Assembly (NCBI GenBank): GCA_025454175.1 | Contig: JALOOX010000002.1 | Coordinates: 1 to 52,563, forward strand | DNA: 52,563 nucleotides | Source: Syntrophobacteraceae bacterium | GTDB lineage: Bacteria > Desulfobacterota > Syntrophobacteria > Syntrophobacterales > Syntrophobacteraceae | Reading direction: 5' to 3' | Part shown: positions 43,453 through 52,219 of the stretch, in pieces | Position numbering within the stretch: the first letter of the stretch is position 1 | Layout of the letters: every line of letters starts with the position of its first letter | Notes under the pieces: model-generated | Told to the model about the DNA's origin: nothing | Seen by the model: only the letters and a program-made list of their open reading frames with translations | Database searches by the model: none | Made by a program: the position numbers and the translations under genes

Positions 43453-45600
43453 GTGGCACTATTCAAAGCCGACTCACCTCTCATTCGGGAATTCGACAAG
43501 GATCAAATTCCTTTCGTCCGTGAGCGGGTGAGCATCACTTTGCTCATTGGAGCCAGCCTGGTCCCCCTGTTTGGCGTCGTCGATTACCTGCTCTTTCCCC
43601 AGCATCTGCCGCAATTCCTGAAGATTCGCCTCCTCGTGGGGCTGCTCTGTCTCGGGCTCCTGGGGTTGAACCTGCGCTGGAACTTTGGCGAGCGCAGCTG
43701 TTATCTGGGTGTTGCCGGCGTGTACGTCACCGCATTGGGCATCATCCGGATGATCATCGTCACCGGGGGATACACCACCACCTACTACGCCGGTCTCAAC
43801 CTGATCTTCCTGGCTTTCTGCGCCATCATGACCGTGGGCATGCGATTCGTTCTGCTGCATTCGGTCATACTCTACCTGATCTATATCGCATCAGTGCTGA
43901 CCTTTTCGCCCCGTGAGAACATCAACCTTTTCATCGCCAACAACATGTTCATCTTCACCACGCTGGTCATCGGTCTCATCGCCTCCTCCACCGACTACCG
44001 TCACCGCTTCAGGCAGTACCAGCTCAGGCTGAAGCTGGAGGAAGCCCAGTCCCAGCTCAAGGTCTATTCCAGGATGCTGGAGGACAGTGTGGCCGAAAGC
44101 GAAGTGAAGTACCGCATGCTCGTGGACCATGCCAACGAGGGGATTTTCATCGTGCAGGACGGCGTGGTGCAGTTTCCCAATCCGAAGACGTGCGAGCTAC
44201 TGGGATACACGGCGGAGGAGTTCCAATACACGACTTTCATGGACCTGGTGGCGGATGAGGACCGTGAAAGCGTCCGGGAGAAGTGTCGTCTCATCAACAC
44301 GAACCGGAAACCGGCCCTGATGCTGCCGTTTCGTATGGTGAACCGGACGGGTAAGACCATCTGGGTGGATATGAACTCCGTGCCCATCGAGTGGAAAGGC
44401 ACGCCGGCCACGCTTCACCTGCTCCGTGACATCACCGAGCGGAAGACCATGGAAACGGAGCTGATGCAGGCGCAAAAGATGGAAGCCATTGGAACCCTTG
44501 CGGGAGGCATCGCCCACGAGTTCAACAACCTGCTCCAGGTCATTTCGGGCAGTCTGCAGCTGCTTTTCAAGACCAAGTCCGCGGACCATCCCGATGCTCG
44601 CTATCTCAACCACATCGACAAAGCCGTTCAGCGTGCCACGACGCTGACCAAGAAGCTGCTCGTCTACAGTCGCAAGGTCGAGAGTCAGCTGGAGGTCGTG
44701 GACCTCAACCTCCAGATCACCCAGGTCTGTGAGCTCCTGGAGCGGCTCATTCCCAAGATGATCACCATCCAACAGGATCTGGATCCTGAGCTGCGGCCCG
44801 TTCGGGCCGATCCGGCTCAGCTCGAGCAGATCATGATGAATCTGGCGGTCAACGCGCGTGATGCCATGACACATGGCGGGCGGTTCATGCTGAAGACGAG
44901 AAACGTCGTCATCGGAGAAGAGGACAGCCGGGGGCATGTGGGGACATCACCGGGCCGTTACGTCTGCCTCACGGTTTCCGACAGCGGACACGGGATGGAT
45001 CAGGATGTCCTGGAGCGGATCTTTGATCCGTTCTACACCACCAAGGAGCCGGGGAAAGGCACGGGACTCGGTCTGGCCATCGTCTACAGCATCGTCACCA
45101 ACCACAACGGCTTTGTGCGCTGCAGGAGCGAAAAGGGGCAGGGGACGACTTTTGACATCTACTTTCCTGCGGAGATGGGAGAAGCGGTCACCAGCGCCGA
45201 CGAGAGGATTCTGGACCATGAGATCCAGGGCAACGGGGAGACGATCCTGCTGGTGGATGACGAGCAGGAGGTTCTGGACGTGGGCAGGGAGCTGCTCGAG
45301 CGCTTTGGCTACAGGGTCCTGACCGCCAACGACGGTGAGAATGCCATGGATGTCTTTGCGGAGTTCGAAAAGGATATCCAGTGCGTCATTCTGGATCTCA
45401 ACATGCCCGGCCTGGATGGGCAGACCTGCCTGGAAAGGCTCCTCTCACACAGCCCGAGCATGAGAATCATCGTCGCGACCGGCTATCTCGAAAGGGAGCG
45501 GCGAAGGGAGATGATTGAATCCGGGGCCTCGGGATTCATCACCAAGCCATATCGCTTCACCGATATGCTGCGGGAACTGAAGCGAGCCCTGTCTTCCTGA
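43453..45600 (+). CDS. Six-helix membrane hybrid histidine kinase
   Basis: A 715-residue kinase starting at GTG 43453 (GAAGG upstream). Six hydrophobic segments (about 28-48, 58-73, 85-103, 112-130, 133-150, 160-178) have almost no periplasmic loops, so the ligand is probably membrane-soluble. A coiled coil, one PAS (about 216-335), a phosphoacceptor His (GGIAHEFNNLLQ), HATPase (VSDSGHGMD, GTGLGLA) and a C-terminal receiver (LLVDDEQEV, phospho-Asp in VILDLNMP, Lys in ITKPY) follow. The multi-helix sensor is reminiscent of PhcS/LqsS quorum sensors, which fits the preceding methyltransferase 116 bases upstream. No DNA-binding regulator is adjacent. Confidence 0.88.
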   Translation: MALFKADSPLIREFDKDQIPFVRERVSITLLIGASLVPLFGVVDYLLFPQHLPQFLKIRLLVGLLCLGLLGLNLRWNFGERSCYLGVAGVYVTALGIIRMIIVTGGYTTTYYAGLNLIFLAFCAIMTVGMRFVLLHSVILYLIYIASVLTFSPRENINLFIANNMFIFTTLVIGLIASSTDYRHRFRQYQLRLKLEEAQSQLKVYSRMLEDSVAESEVKYRMLVDHANEGIFIVQDGVVQFPNPKTCELLGYTAEEFQYTTFMDLVADEDRESVREKCRLINTNRKPALMLPFRMVNRTGKTIWVDMNSVPIEWKGTPATLHLLRDITERKTMETELMQAQKMEAIGTLAGGIAHEFNNLLQVISGSLQLLFKTKSADHPDARYLNHIDKAVQRATTLTKKLLVYSRKVESQLEVVDLNLQITQVCELLERLIPKMITIQQDLDPELRPVRADPAQLEQIMMNLAVNARDAMTHGGRFMLKTRNVVIGEEDSRGHVGTSPGRYVCLTVSDSGHGMDQDVLERIFDPFYTTKEPGKGTGLGLAIVYSIVTNHNGFVRCRSEKGQGTTFDIYFPAEMGEAVTSADERILDHEIQGNGETILLVDDEQEVLDVGRELLERFGYRVLTANDGENAMDVFAEFEKDIQCVILDLNMPGLDGQTCLERLLSHSPSMRIIVATGYLERERRREMIESGASGFITKPYRFTDMLRELKRALSS

Positions 45601-45776
45601 GGAATCATCGGGGCAGGCGAGCTCGGTGATGATTCTTCCCGTGCCTTCCGACAGCCTCGGAGTGGTTTGCATTCCGCCGTTGAGAGACTATCTTCAATAG
45701 CGCACGGTCTGCCTCTCGGTGTTTGGTGTTTTTCGCGGGAAGGGTTCCGGAGGGTACCCGTGGAGGTGGTTTGGGG

Positions 45777-46127
45777 GTGGCTCGTGGAGCGGAAACGGAT
45801 GATGTCGGCATCGGGATGGAAACGGTACGAAAAAAGATGATCGATCTGCTCATGGAAATCCCGATGACGGCCCGGCAGCTCTCCCAGGTCTTGGGGATCC
45901 GTGAAAGAGACGTGTATGAGCACCTCCCATTCGTGACCCGCTCGGCGGCAGCACGGGGACTCAAGCTTGTGGCCCTGCCGTTTTCCTGCATGGCTTGCGG
46001 CTACCAGTTCAGGGAGCGGAAACGGCTCGACAGGCCGGGGCGCTGCCCATCGTGCAAAAGCGGCCACGTGGAAGAGCCCAGGTACACGGTCCGACGATCA
46101 TCCAACGGGGAGCCGGGCCATCGATGA
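45777..46127 (+). CDS. Winged-helix / zinc-ribbon putative transcriptional regulator
   Basis: A 116-residue protein: a helix-turn-helix part (RKKMIDLLMEIPMTARQLSQ, VLGIRERDVYEHLPFV) followed by a zinc ribbon with two Cys-x-x-Cys pairs (CMACGYQF and CPSCKSG). Small proteins of this build are usually annotated as transcriptional regulators of unknown target. GTG 45777 is preferred because GGAGG lies 10 bases upstream; ATG 45816 is the alternative. The PHP-domain gene starts 30 bases later, probably in one transcript. Confidence 0.75.
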   Translation: MARGAETDDVGIGMETVRKKMIDLLMEIPMTARQLSQVLGIRERDVYEHLPFVTRSAAARGLKLVALPFSCMACGYQFRERKRLDRPGRCPSCKSGHVEEPRYTVRRSSNGEPGHR

Positions 46128-46157
46128 CAATTTACGCAAGCTGTGCGTGGAATGGCA

Positions 46158-46748
46158 ATGAACATGAAATACGATTTTCACATTCACACATCCCATTATT
46201 CTCCCTGTTCACTGGTGAAAGCCTCGGAGGTTTGCAGGAGGGCTCTCGCCATGGGATTGCGGGGAATTGCGCTCACGGAGCACGACGTCTGGTGGCCGTC
46301 GTCCGACCTGGCAACGCTGCAGGGACAGTATCCCAAGCTCACCATCTTCCGGGGGTCCGAGTACGCTTTTCGAGACAACCACCTGCTCATCTTTCTGCCC
46401 GATGGGGAGAGCGAGAGGATCCCTCGCTACAATGGCATCGTCGATCTCATCGATGCGGTGCATCAACGCAATGGCATCGTGATCTGGGCGCATCCCTTCC
46501 GTTTCGGAGCCGAATGGCTCGACTGGGTCGATGCGGCTGACCTGGACGGACTGGAGGTATCCAGCAGCAACATGGATCGAAGGACTCGATCCCTTGCCCA
46601 GCAGGTCGCCGAGCGAAGGGGACTGCGCATGTTCTGCAACAGCGACACCCATGAGCTGGAGACGGTGGGCGAGTACTTCAACGAGATCCCTCGGGATTTG
46701 AGGAGCACTCTCGATTTCATCCGTTTCGTCAGGGGAAGCGGCGGCTGA
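46158..46748 (+). CDS. PHP-domain metal-dependent phosphoesterase
   Basis: About 196 residues, a single PHP domain. Metal-binding motifs in order: DFHIHTSHYS, LTEHD, FRGSEY, IWAHPFR and NSDTHE, the set expected for a three-metal PHP hydrolase. Likely substrate: a phosphomonoester or nucleotide-type phosphate (for example 3'-5' bisphosphates in the RNase AM type); unproven. Several in-frame starts (GTG 46143, ATG 46152, 46158, 46164) lie close together and the right one is uncertain. It follows the zinc-ribbon regulator. Confidence 0.85.
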   Translation: MNMKYDFHIHTSHYSPCSLVKASEVCRRALAMGLRGIALTEHDVWWPSSDLATLQGQYPKLTIFRGSEYAFRDNHLLIFLPDGESERIPRYNGIVDLIDAVHQRNGIVIWAHPFRFGAEWLDWVDAADLDGLEVSSSNMDRRTRSLAQQVAERRGLRMFCNSDTHELETVGEYFNEIPRDLRSTLDFIRFVRGSGG

Positions 46749-46856
46749 AAATCAAAAAAGAACAGGGGTTGTCGGGTCAACGATTGAGTCAAGGATGGGT
46801 GAATACTGTCAACGCATACCAAAAATACGGTACAGACCCCATTTCAGAATCAAAAC

Positions 46857-47009
46857 GGGCAAGGTAAAAGTTTTGCCCATAGAGACTCACCTCTCATCTC
46901 TACCCGTTCAGCTTGGGGAACTGCCAACCCCCACCGGGCAGTGTCCCCACCTGTCCGCACCAACGTTTTCGTCGGGGCCCCCAACATGGGGCGCCCCCCG
47001 GCGAAAACG
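46857..47009. repeat. Cluster of three inverted repeats between convergent genes
   Basis: Hairpin A: GGGCAA (46857-46862) with TTGCCC (46873-46878). Hairpin B: GGGGAACTGCC (46915-46925) with GGCAGTGTCCCC (46937-46948), one bulge. Hairpin C: CGTTTTCGTCGGGG (46964-46977) with CCCCGGCGAAAACG (46996-47009), 14 bp with one G-U, plus an inner CCCC/GGGG stem with loop AACAT. None has a T-run. This fills most of the 325-base gap between the PHP gene and dacB; no gene is seen there. Confidence 0.6.
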
Positions 47010-47073
47010 GTCCGCCGATCAGACTCTCCGGATCATCGTGATTCACCCATGAATCTGTCGTGCCCTTCGGGGG

Positions 47074-48537
47074 TCACGTGGGCGAGGGACCTGAGAGGGC
47101 GAGGTCCTCCAGGAAGGAATCCATGGCCTCCTTGGCTTTTCGAAGGTCACGCACTCCGTTGAGGAGGATCACGACCCCGTAGCTCGGGCGGTCCGGACTG
47201 GAAACATAGCCAGCGAATCCCACCACGTCTCTCAGTGTTCCCGTCTTTCCCCTTATGGTCACGGCTGAACGGCTGAGCCGTCGCCTCAGGGTTCCCTCCT
47301 CACCGTTGACTGCCAGGGATTCCATGAAGACCGGCCCTGAAGTCGGGTCCGAACAGGCGCTCACCAGGATTCGGCTCAGCGCGCGAGGGCTCATCCGGCA
47401 TTCTCGACTCAGTCCCGACCCCGTCTTCAGCACACATGCGGCCGTTGTGGCCCCCAGCGACTGCAGCACCGTGTTCACCGCTGCAATGCCTTTGGCTTCC
47501 GTTCCGGGAGGACCCAGAGCCGATGCCCCCAGGCTGCGCAGGAGCATCTCGGCCATGAAGTTGTTGCTGTGCCGGTTCAGTCCGTGGATCGTTTCGGCCA
47601 GCGTGGGTGAGAGATCCTCGGCCAGGACCTTCGCTTCGGCCGGCATGGCCTTCGGGGGGACCGCCCTCGTCGTGCCGGGCTCCACTCGAATTCCCGAGCT
47701 CTCGAGGACCGACGTGAAGACTGCCGCCAGGAACGCCGATGGATTCGGGACGCTGTAACGCTTCTCCACGACGGCGGCCGGGGACATGGGCAGTTTTCCC
47801 GACAGCCGAAACCGCATGTTGCCCCGCGGGTCGGGTTCCAGGAGCTGCACGCCGAGGGTGGATTTGGCCTTGTTCGGAGCTGTCCTGGCCTCGTTGATCA
47901 CCTGAACGAATCGGCCCCGGGGAAGCCATTCCACCCGGGGAGGCTTTCCCACCGATGCGGAGGGGCTGACGCGGAGCAGGACGGTGTTGAATTCGATGGC
48001 GGAGCTGGAGATCGAAGGGTTATAGGAGTCCTCGCAGCCTTCATCCAGGCACACACGCTCCGAAGGGGGTGAAAAATACGAGTTGTCCACGAGGACCCGC
48101 CCGCGAACGGTTTCAATTCCCTTCGCTCTCAGCTGGGTGGCGAGGGTTGCGGCCCGATCGACGGTCCAGAAGATGTCTCCTTCGCTCTTCAGCCAAATGT
48201 CCCCGGAGAGAGTCCCTCCCCGGGGAGCCGCGGCTGCATGGAGAGCGGTTCGAAATCGGTGATTCGGCCCCAGGGTCTTGAGGGCCGCATAGCTGGTGGC
48301 GATCTTCAGGAGCGAGGCCGGAATCAGGGGCTCCAGCGCCCGATGACTCCAGTGGACTTGACCCGACGGGAGGGCGACCACTTCGACGCCGACGCTGTCG
48401 GCTGCCTGTAAGGCCTTGCCCAGGAACTGATCCTGGAGCCGATCCCACGGGGCTGCTTCGGCGCTGATTCCCCTCATCACGATGGCGAGTATCAGGAAGG
48501 TGAGGGGGAGCTTGGGGTTAAGGGCTGGTCTAGCCAA
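47074..48537 (-). CDS. dacB: D-Ala-D-Ala carboxypeptidase / endopeptidase (PBP4, DacB type)
   Basis: A 487-residue class C low-molecular-weight penicillin-binding protein that trims or cleaves peptidoglycan peptides. An export signal (LPLTFLILAIVMRGISAEA) precedes the enzyme domain with S-x-x-K (PASLLKIAT, Ser75), S-x-N (RHSNNFMAEM) and K-T-G (IRGKTGTLRDV). The TTG at 48537 is chosen: GGAGGTG lies 10 bases upstream inside the last aroA codons and the gene overlaps aroA by 8 bases, so translation is probably coupled. Longer starts are also non-ATG and would disrupt the signal peptide. Confidence 0.9.
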   Translation of the reverse strand: MARPALNPKLPLTFLILAIVMRGISAEAAPWDRLQDQFLGKALQAADSVGVEVVALPSGQVHWSHRALEPLIPASLLKIATSYAALKTLGPNHRFRTALHAAAAPRGGTLSGDIWLKSEGDIFWTVDRAATLATQLRAKGIETVRGRVLVDNSYFSPPSERVCLDEGCEDSYNPSISSSAIEFNTVLLRVSPSASVGKPPRVEWLPRGRFVQVINEARTAPNKAKSTLGVQLLEPDPRGNMRFRLSGKLPMSPAAVVEKRYSVPNPSAFLAAVFTSVLESSGIRVEPGTTRAVPPKAMPAEAKVLAEDLSPTLAETIHGLNRHSNNFMAEMLLRSLGASALGPPGTEAKGIAAVNTVLQSLGATTAACVLKTGSGLSRECRMSPRALSRILVSACSDPTSGPVFMESLAVNGEEGTLRRRLSRSAVTIRGKTGTLRDVVGFAGYVSSPDRPSYGVVILLNGVRDLRKAKEAMDSFLEDLALSGPSPT

Positions 48538-49807
48538 GGGAATCGAACACCTCCCAGAAGTTTGGAAACGATTTGGAGACGCATTCGGCGCCTTCGATGA
48601 CAACCCCGGGGGCTCGGAGTCCCATGACGGCGAAGGTCATGGCGATCCGGTGATCATCGTGAGCCTGGATGGGCATCCGGGGAGGCTTGACGTGGCCTCC
48701 CTGGATAATCAGGCCGTCGGAAAGCTCCTGGACCGGAACCTGGAATTTACGAAGCTCGAGGGCCGTCACCTGGAGTCGGTCGGACTCCTTCACCCGCAGG
48801 TGGGCAACATTCCGTATGCGGCTCTCTCCTTCGGCGAAGGCCGCCACCCCGGCCAGGGTCGGAACCATGTCCGGCATCTCGTTCATGTCGACATCGATGG
48901 GCTTCAGGAATGCAGGGCCGGAGACGCGCACCCCCTCGCCCATCCAGTCCACCCGGCATCCCATGGCTTCGAGGACATCCAGCAGTCCCCGGTCCCCCTG
49001 GGGGCTCTCCCGGGTGATGGGGTGAGTCAAGACCTCTCCACCGGTTATGGCGGCGGCAGCCCAGAAATAAGACGCCGACGAGCAGTCTCCTTCGACGGTG
49101 TAGTGAAGGGCTGGATAAGGTTGAGGGGCCGGGACGGAAACCCGGCTGGAGTCGATGCGGTCCACTTGGATTCCCGCCCCGGCCATCATGTGAAGGGTCA
49201 GCGCCACGTAGGGATAAGAGGCGACGGGACTCTGCCATCCGACTCGAAGCTCCCGCCGGGCCTGTGGGGCGACCAGAAGGATGGCCGACAGGAACTGGCT
49301 GCTCTGGCGGGCATCGATGACGACATCACTTCCGTCGATGCCGTCACTCAAGATCTCGATGGGAGGAAAGCCCTCCTCCATCAGATAGCGGCATTCCACG
49401 CCCAATTGTCGGAGGCCATCCACGATGGGGCCCACGGGTCGCTCGCGCAGCCTTGGATCACCGTCGAAGACGAATCTGCCGGAGCCCAGGGCGGCCACGG
49501 CGGGGAGGAGCCTCATGCTGGTTCCGCTGTTTCCCAGCATCACGGCATCGGCGGGAGAACGCCAGCGTCTGTCGGGAGGCTCCACATGGACGGTGTCTCC
49601 ATCCCACTGGATTCCCACACCGAGTGAGCGCAGGGCCTGGGCCGTGAGGAGAGTATCCTGGGACGCAAGAGCATTGAAGATCTGGCTCCGGCCGGTCGCC
49701 AGTGCCGCCATGATGAGGGCCCGGTGCGAGATGGATTTTGAGCCCGGAATGTGGACTTTCCCTCGGGCGGTGGAGATCGGTTGAATGGTCCTAATGTCCG
49801 GCTTCAT
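48530..49807 (-). CDS. aroA: 3-Phosphoshikimate 1-carboxyvinyltransferase (EPSP synthase)
   Basis: A 425-residue EPSP synthase: transfers enolpyruvyl from PEP to shikimate 3-phosphate. Motifs seen: PGSKSISHRALIMAALA (N-terminal), VMLGNSGTSMRLLPAVAAL, DPRLRERPVGPIVDGLRQLG, EGDCSSASYFWAAAAITGG and the C-terminal HDDHRIAMTFAVMGL. ATG 49807 overlaps the aroE end by 17 bases. Middle gene of aroE-aroA-dacB. Confidence 0.97.
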   Translation of the reverse strand: MKPDIRTIQPISTARGKVHIPGSKSISHRALIMAALATGRSQIFNALASQDTLLTAQALRSLGVGIQWDGDTVHVEPPDRRWRSPADAVMLGNSGTSMRLLPAVAALGSGRFVFDGDPRLRERPVGPIVDGLRQLGVECRYLMEEGFPPIEILSDGIDGSDVVIDARQSSQFLSAILLVAPQARRELRVGWQSPVASYPYVALTLHMMAGAGIQVDRIDSSRVSVPAPQPYPALHYTVEGDCSSASYFWAAAAITGGEVLTHPITRESPQGDRGLLDVLEAMGCRVDWMGEGVRVSGPAFLKPIDVDMNEMPDMVPTLAGVAAFAEGESRIRNVAHLRVKESDRLQVTALELRKFQVPVQELSDGLIIQGGHVKPPRMPIQAHDDHRIAMTFAVMGLRAPGVVIEGAECVSKSFPNFWEVFDSLG

Positions 49808-50642
49808 TTGACAGTGCCTTTTCCAATGCATTCCGCATGATTTGCACGCCCTCGGCGCGGGGAAGGCTTTGCTCGAGCCACCATTCCAGCTGAGCGATCC
49901 CCTGGTGGAGAAGCATTTCATGGCCTTTGACGACGCGGCAGCCCTTCTGGGCCGCCCGATGAAGCAGGGGAGTCCAGGCGGGGCGATAAACTATATCCAT
50001 GACGACCATGCCCGGGCGCAGGAGTGAATCGGAAACCGGGAGAATCGGCTCCCTTCCCTCCAGCCCCACGGACGTGCACTGCACAACGATTTCATATCCA
50101 GTCTGATCGAGTGGCTCCGACAGTGTCTCCATGAGCACGAAGTCGCACCCGAACGATTCAGCCAGGGCTTCCCCGCGCTCCCGGGTGCGGTTGGTGACCG
50201 TGACGAGCGCGCCTTCGCGCTTGAGACCGTAAACGACGGCGCGAGCAGCTCCTCCGGCGCCAATGACCAGGGCCTTGCGGGAATGAAGGGGCGCTCCGCA
50301 TTTCAGAGCTTCCACGGCGCCGATCCAGTCCGTGTTGCGTCCCTGCCAGCCGCCGTCGCCAAGCCGCAGCGTGTTGACGGCCCCTATGGCGCTTGCGGTC
50401 TCGTCCACTTCGGATACCAGCCCGAGGGCGGCTTCCTTGTGAGGTATGGTGACACTCAACCCGTGGAATCCGACCGCGGCCAGGGTTTGAAGGTCCTTCT
50501 CCAGATCGTCCACATCCAGCGCGACATAGACCGCCGGCACGTTCAGGCTTGTGAATACGGCGTTCATCATGAGGGGGCTAAGGCTGTGGGCCACCGGGTG
50601 TCCGATGACGGCGAGCAACTTCGATTGTACCGGTTGGATCAC
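49791..50642 (-). CDS. aroE: Shikimate dehydrogenase
   Basis: A 283-residue NADPH-dependent AroE reducing 3-dehydroshikimate to shikimate. Substrate motifs: AHSLSPLMMNAVF, the catalytic Lys in SVTIPHKEAAL and the Asp in NTDWIG. The NADP fold has VIGAGGAARAVVYGL followed by VTNRTRERGEAL, where the Asn-Arg-Thr favours NADP. Translation begins at GTG 50642 behind GGGAG. First gene of its operon; its substrate is the product of the dehydratase domain encoded at 16881-18392. Confidence 0.97.
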   Translation of the reverse strand: MIQPVQSKLLAVIGHPVAHSLSPLMMNAVFTSLNVPAVYVALDVDDLEKDLQTLAAVGFHGLSVTIPHKEAALGLVSEVDETASAIGAVNTLRLGDGGWQGRNTDWIGAVEALKCGAPLHSRKALVIGAGGAARAVVYGLKREGALVTVTNRTRERGEALAESFGCDFVLMETLSEPLDQTGYEIVVQCTSVGLEGREPILPVSDSLLRPGMVVMDIVYRPAWTPLLHRAAQKGCRVVKGHEMLLHQGIAQLEWWLEQSLPRAEGVQIMRNALEKALSNEAGH

Positions 50643-50729
50643 GGTTCGGCTCCCGGAAGTGGCGGAAGGGATGCGATGCCTCCGGTTTAGAGACCCGGAG
50701 CAACCTTGATGAACAAGGACCTTGAGCGC

Positions 50730-50758
50730 TTTATAAAACTTTGGGCTTGTGTTATCAA
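50730..50758 (-). promoter_or_regulatory. Sigma-70 promoter of aroE-aroA-dacB
   Basis: Minus-strand TTGATA (50758-50753), 17 bases, TATAAA (50735-50730). Start near 50723 gives a leader of about 80 bases with a small TCCGG/CCGGA hairpin and no terminator. Confidence 0.65.
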
Positions 50759-50887
50759 TTCACTTTTCAGTAGAAAGGTCGCGGCGTCGCCCGGGTGCTT
50801 CCAGGCTCCCACGGCCGGCTCGACCGTCCCGGTTGCTCCTCGATCGTTGTTGATGCTGCAGGGGTGACCGACTGAAAGGCCGATCTC

Positions 50888-51313
50888 ATGAGTGATTTCT
50901 ATCGCCGCGCCAGTCTGTGCTTCGCCGCCGGCTGCGTGGGCGGGCTGGCTAATGCGGCACTGGTATGGTATCTGGGCAGGGAGGGGATTCCCCAGATGGT
51001 GGGCGTTTCCATCGCTCCGGCCTGGACGGCGTCCTTCCTTTATCAGCGGATGGTGTGGGGCGGGATTTGGGGGCTGGTATTCCTCATGCCGGCAATGAAG
51101 GGAGGGTTCTGGGTCGGGGTGTTCAGCCGCGGGATTCTCTTCAGCTTCATGCCGAGCTTCCTGCAGCTCTTTTATGTGCTCCCTTTCATGGCCGGCAAGG
51201 GCCTGCTGGGGTTGGGCCTGGGGAAACTGACTCCGGTTTTTGTCTGCCTTTACAATATGATTTGGGGTTTTTCCACGGCGCTCTGGCTGCACATCACCCA
51301 GGGCGATTCGTGA
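50888..51313 (+). CDS. Small integral membrane protein of unknown function
   Basis: A 141-residue protein with about four membrane segments (about residues 10-28, 40-70, 75-100, 110-135), many Gly, Trp and Phe, and few charged loops. GAAAGG precedes the ATG. I do not recognise the family. It lies 104 bases before cooC on the same strand. Confidence 0.7.
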   Translation: MSDFYRRASLCFAAGCVGGLANAALVWYLGREGIPQMVGVSIAPAWTASFLYQRMVWGGIWGLVFLMPAMKGGFWVGVFSRGILFSFMPSFLQLFYVLPFMAGKGLLGLGLGKLTPVFVCLYNMIWGFSTALWLHITQGDS

Positions 51314-51417
51314 ACCGGGTCTCGGGATAATGCAGTTTGGGCGGCTCCCTGTCGGGGAACGACACCGCCCCTTGGAAAAGAATCGAGGCGGCAGAAGGTC
51401 GCCAGGAGGAATGCAAA

Positions 51418-52188
51418 GTGAGCTTCACGGTTGCTTTGGGTGGAAAAGGTGGAACGGGCAAGACCACGATAGCCGGTCTGCTCATTCGATACATGATTCG
51501 ACATGGCATGAAGCCGGTTCTGGCCATCGATGCCGACTCGAATTCCAACTTGAACGACGTGCTGGGGGTCCGGCTCATCGAAACCCTCTCCAATGCGCGC
51601 GAAACCATGAAAAAGGAAGTGCCCACGGGGATGACCAAGGACATCTTCATGGAGTTGAAGATGGAGGAGGCCCTGGTGGAATCCGACGGGTTCGACCTTA
51701 TCGCCATGGGCCAGCCCGAGGGCGCGGGGTGTTATTGTGCGGCCAACAACCTGCTCACCGGGCTCATCGAGCGGCTCATCAACAACTACGAGTATCTTGT
51801 GGTGGACAACGAGGCGGGAATGGAGCATTTCAGCCGGCTGACGCAGAAGGACATCGATCTGCTCCTGCTGGTTTCGGACCCCAGCCGAAGGGGCCTCACG
51901 GCGGCGTGCCGCATCGTGGATCTGGTGAAGAACCTCCCCATTCGTGTGGTGGAAACGGTTCTCATCGTGAATCAGATGGAAAACGGCCACGCCGACTGGC
52001 CGGAAGATGTCGAGAAGGCCTTCGGCGGAGACCGTGTCTTTGTCCTGCCCGCCGATCCGATGCTGGCGAAATACGATTTCGAGGGAAAGCCCACCACCAC
52101 GCTCCCGGATGATGCGCCCGTCGTCAAGGCGGCGGACGAGCTTTTCGACCGCCTTCTGGGATCCAGGTGGAAGGGGCTTGGCGAGTAG
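51418..52188 (+). CDS. cooC: CooC-type nickel-insertion ATPase
   Basis: A 256-residue MinD/NifH-type P-loop ATPase. The deviant Walker A motif [10 protein letters not shown] (residues 8-17), IDADSNSNL and the metal-site motif [10 protein letters not shown] (Cys105, Cys107) mark CooC, which matures the Ni-Fe-S cluster of carbon monoxide dehydrogenase. The Cys-x-Cys pair binds Ni across the dimer in characterised CooC. GTG 51418 is the start, with AGGAGG 8 bases upstream. No CODH gene lies in this window; purH follows 31 bases later. Confidence 0.9.
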   Translation: MSFTVALGGKGGTGKTTIAGLLIRYMIRHGMKPVLAIDADSNSNLNDVLGVRLIETLSNARETMKKEVPTGMTKDIFMELKMEEALVESDGFDLIAMGQPEGAGCYCAANNLLTGLIERLINNYEYLVVDNEAGMEHFSRLTQKDIDLLLLVSDPSRRGLTAACRIVDLVKNLPIRVVETVLIVNQMENGHADWPEDVEKAFGGDRVFVLPADPMLAKYDFEGKPTTTLPDDAPVVKAADELFDRLLGSRWKGLGE

Positions 52189-52219
52189 TCTCACTGGAAG
52201 GAAGGAGGAGGGAGAGGAG

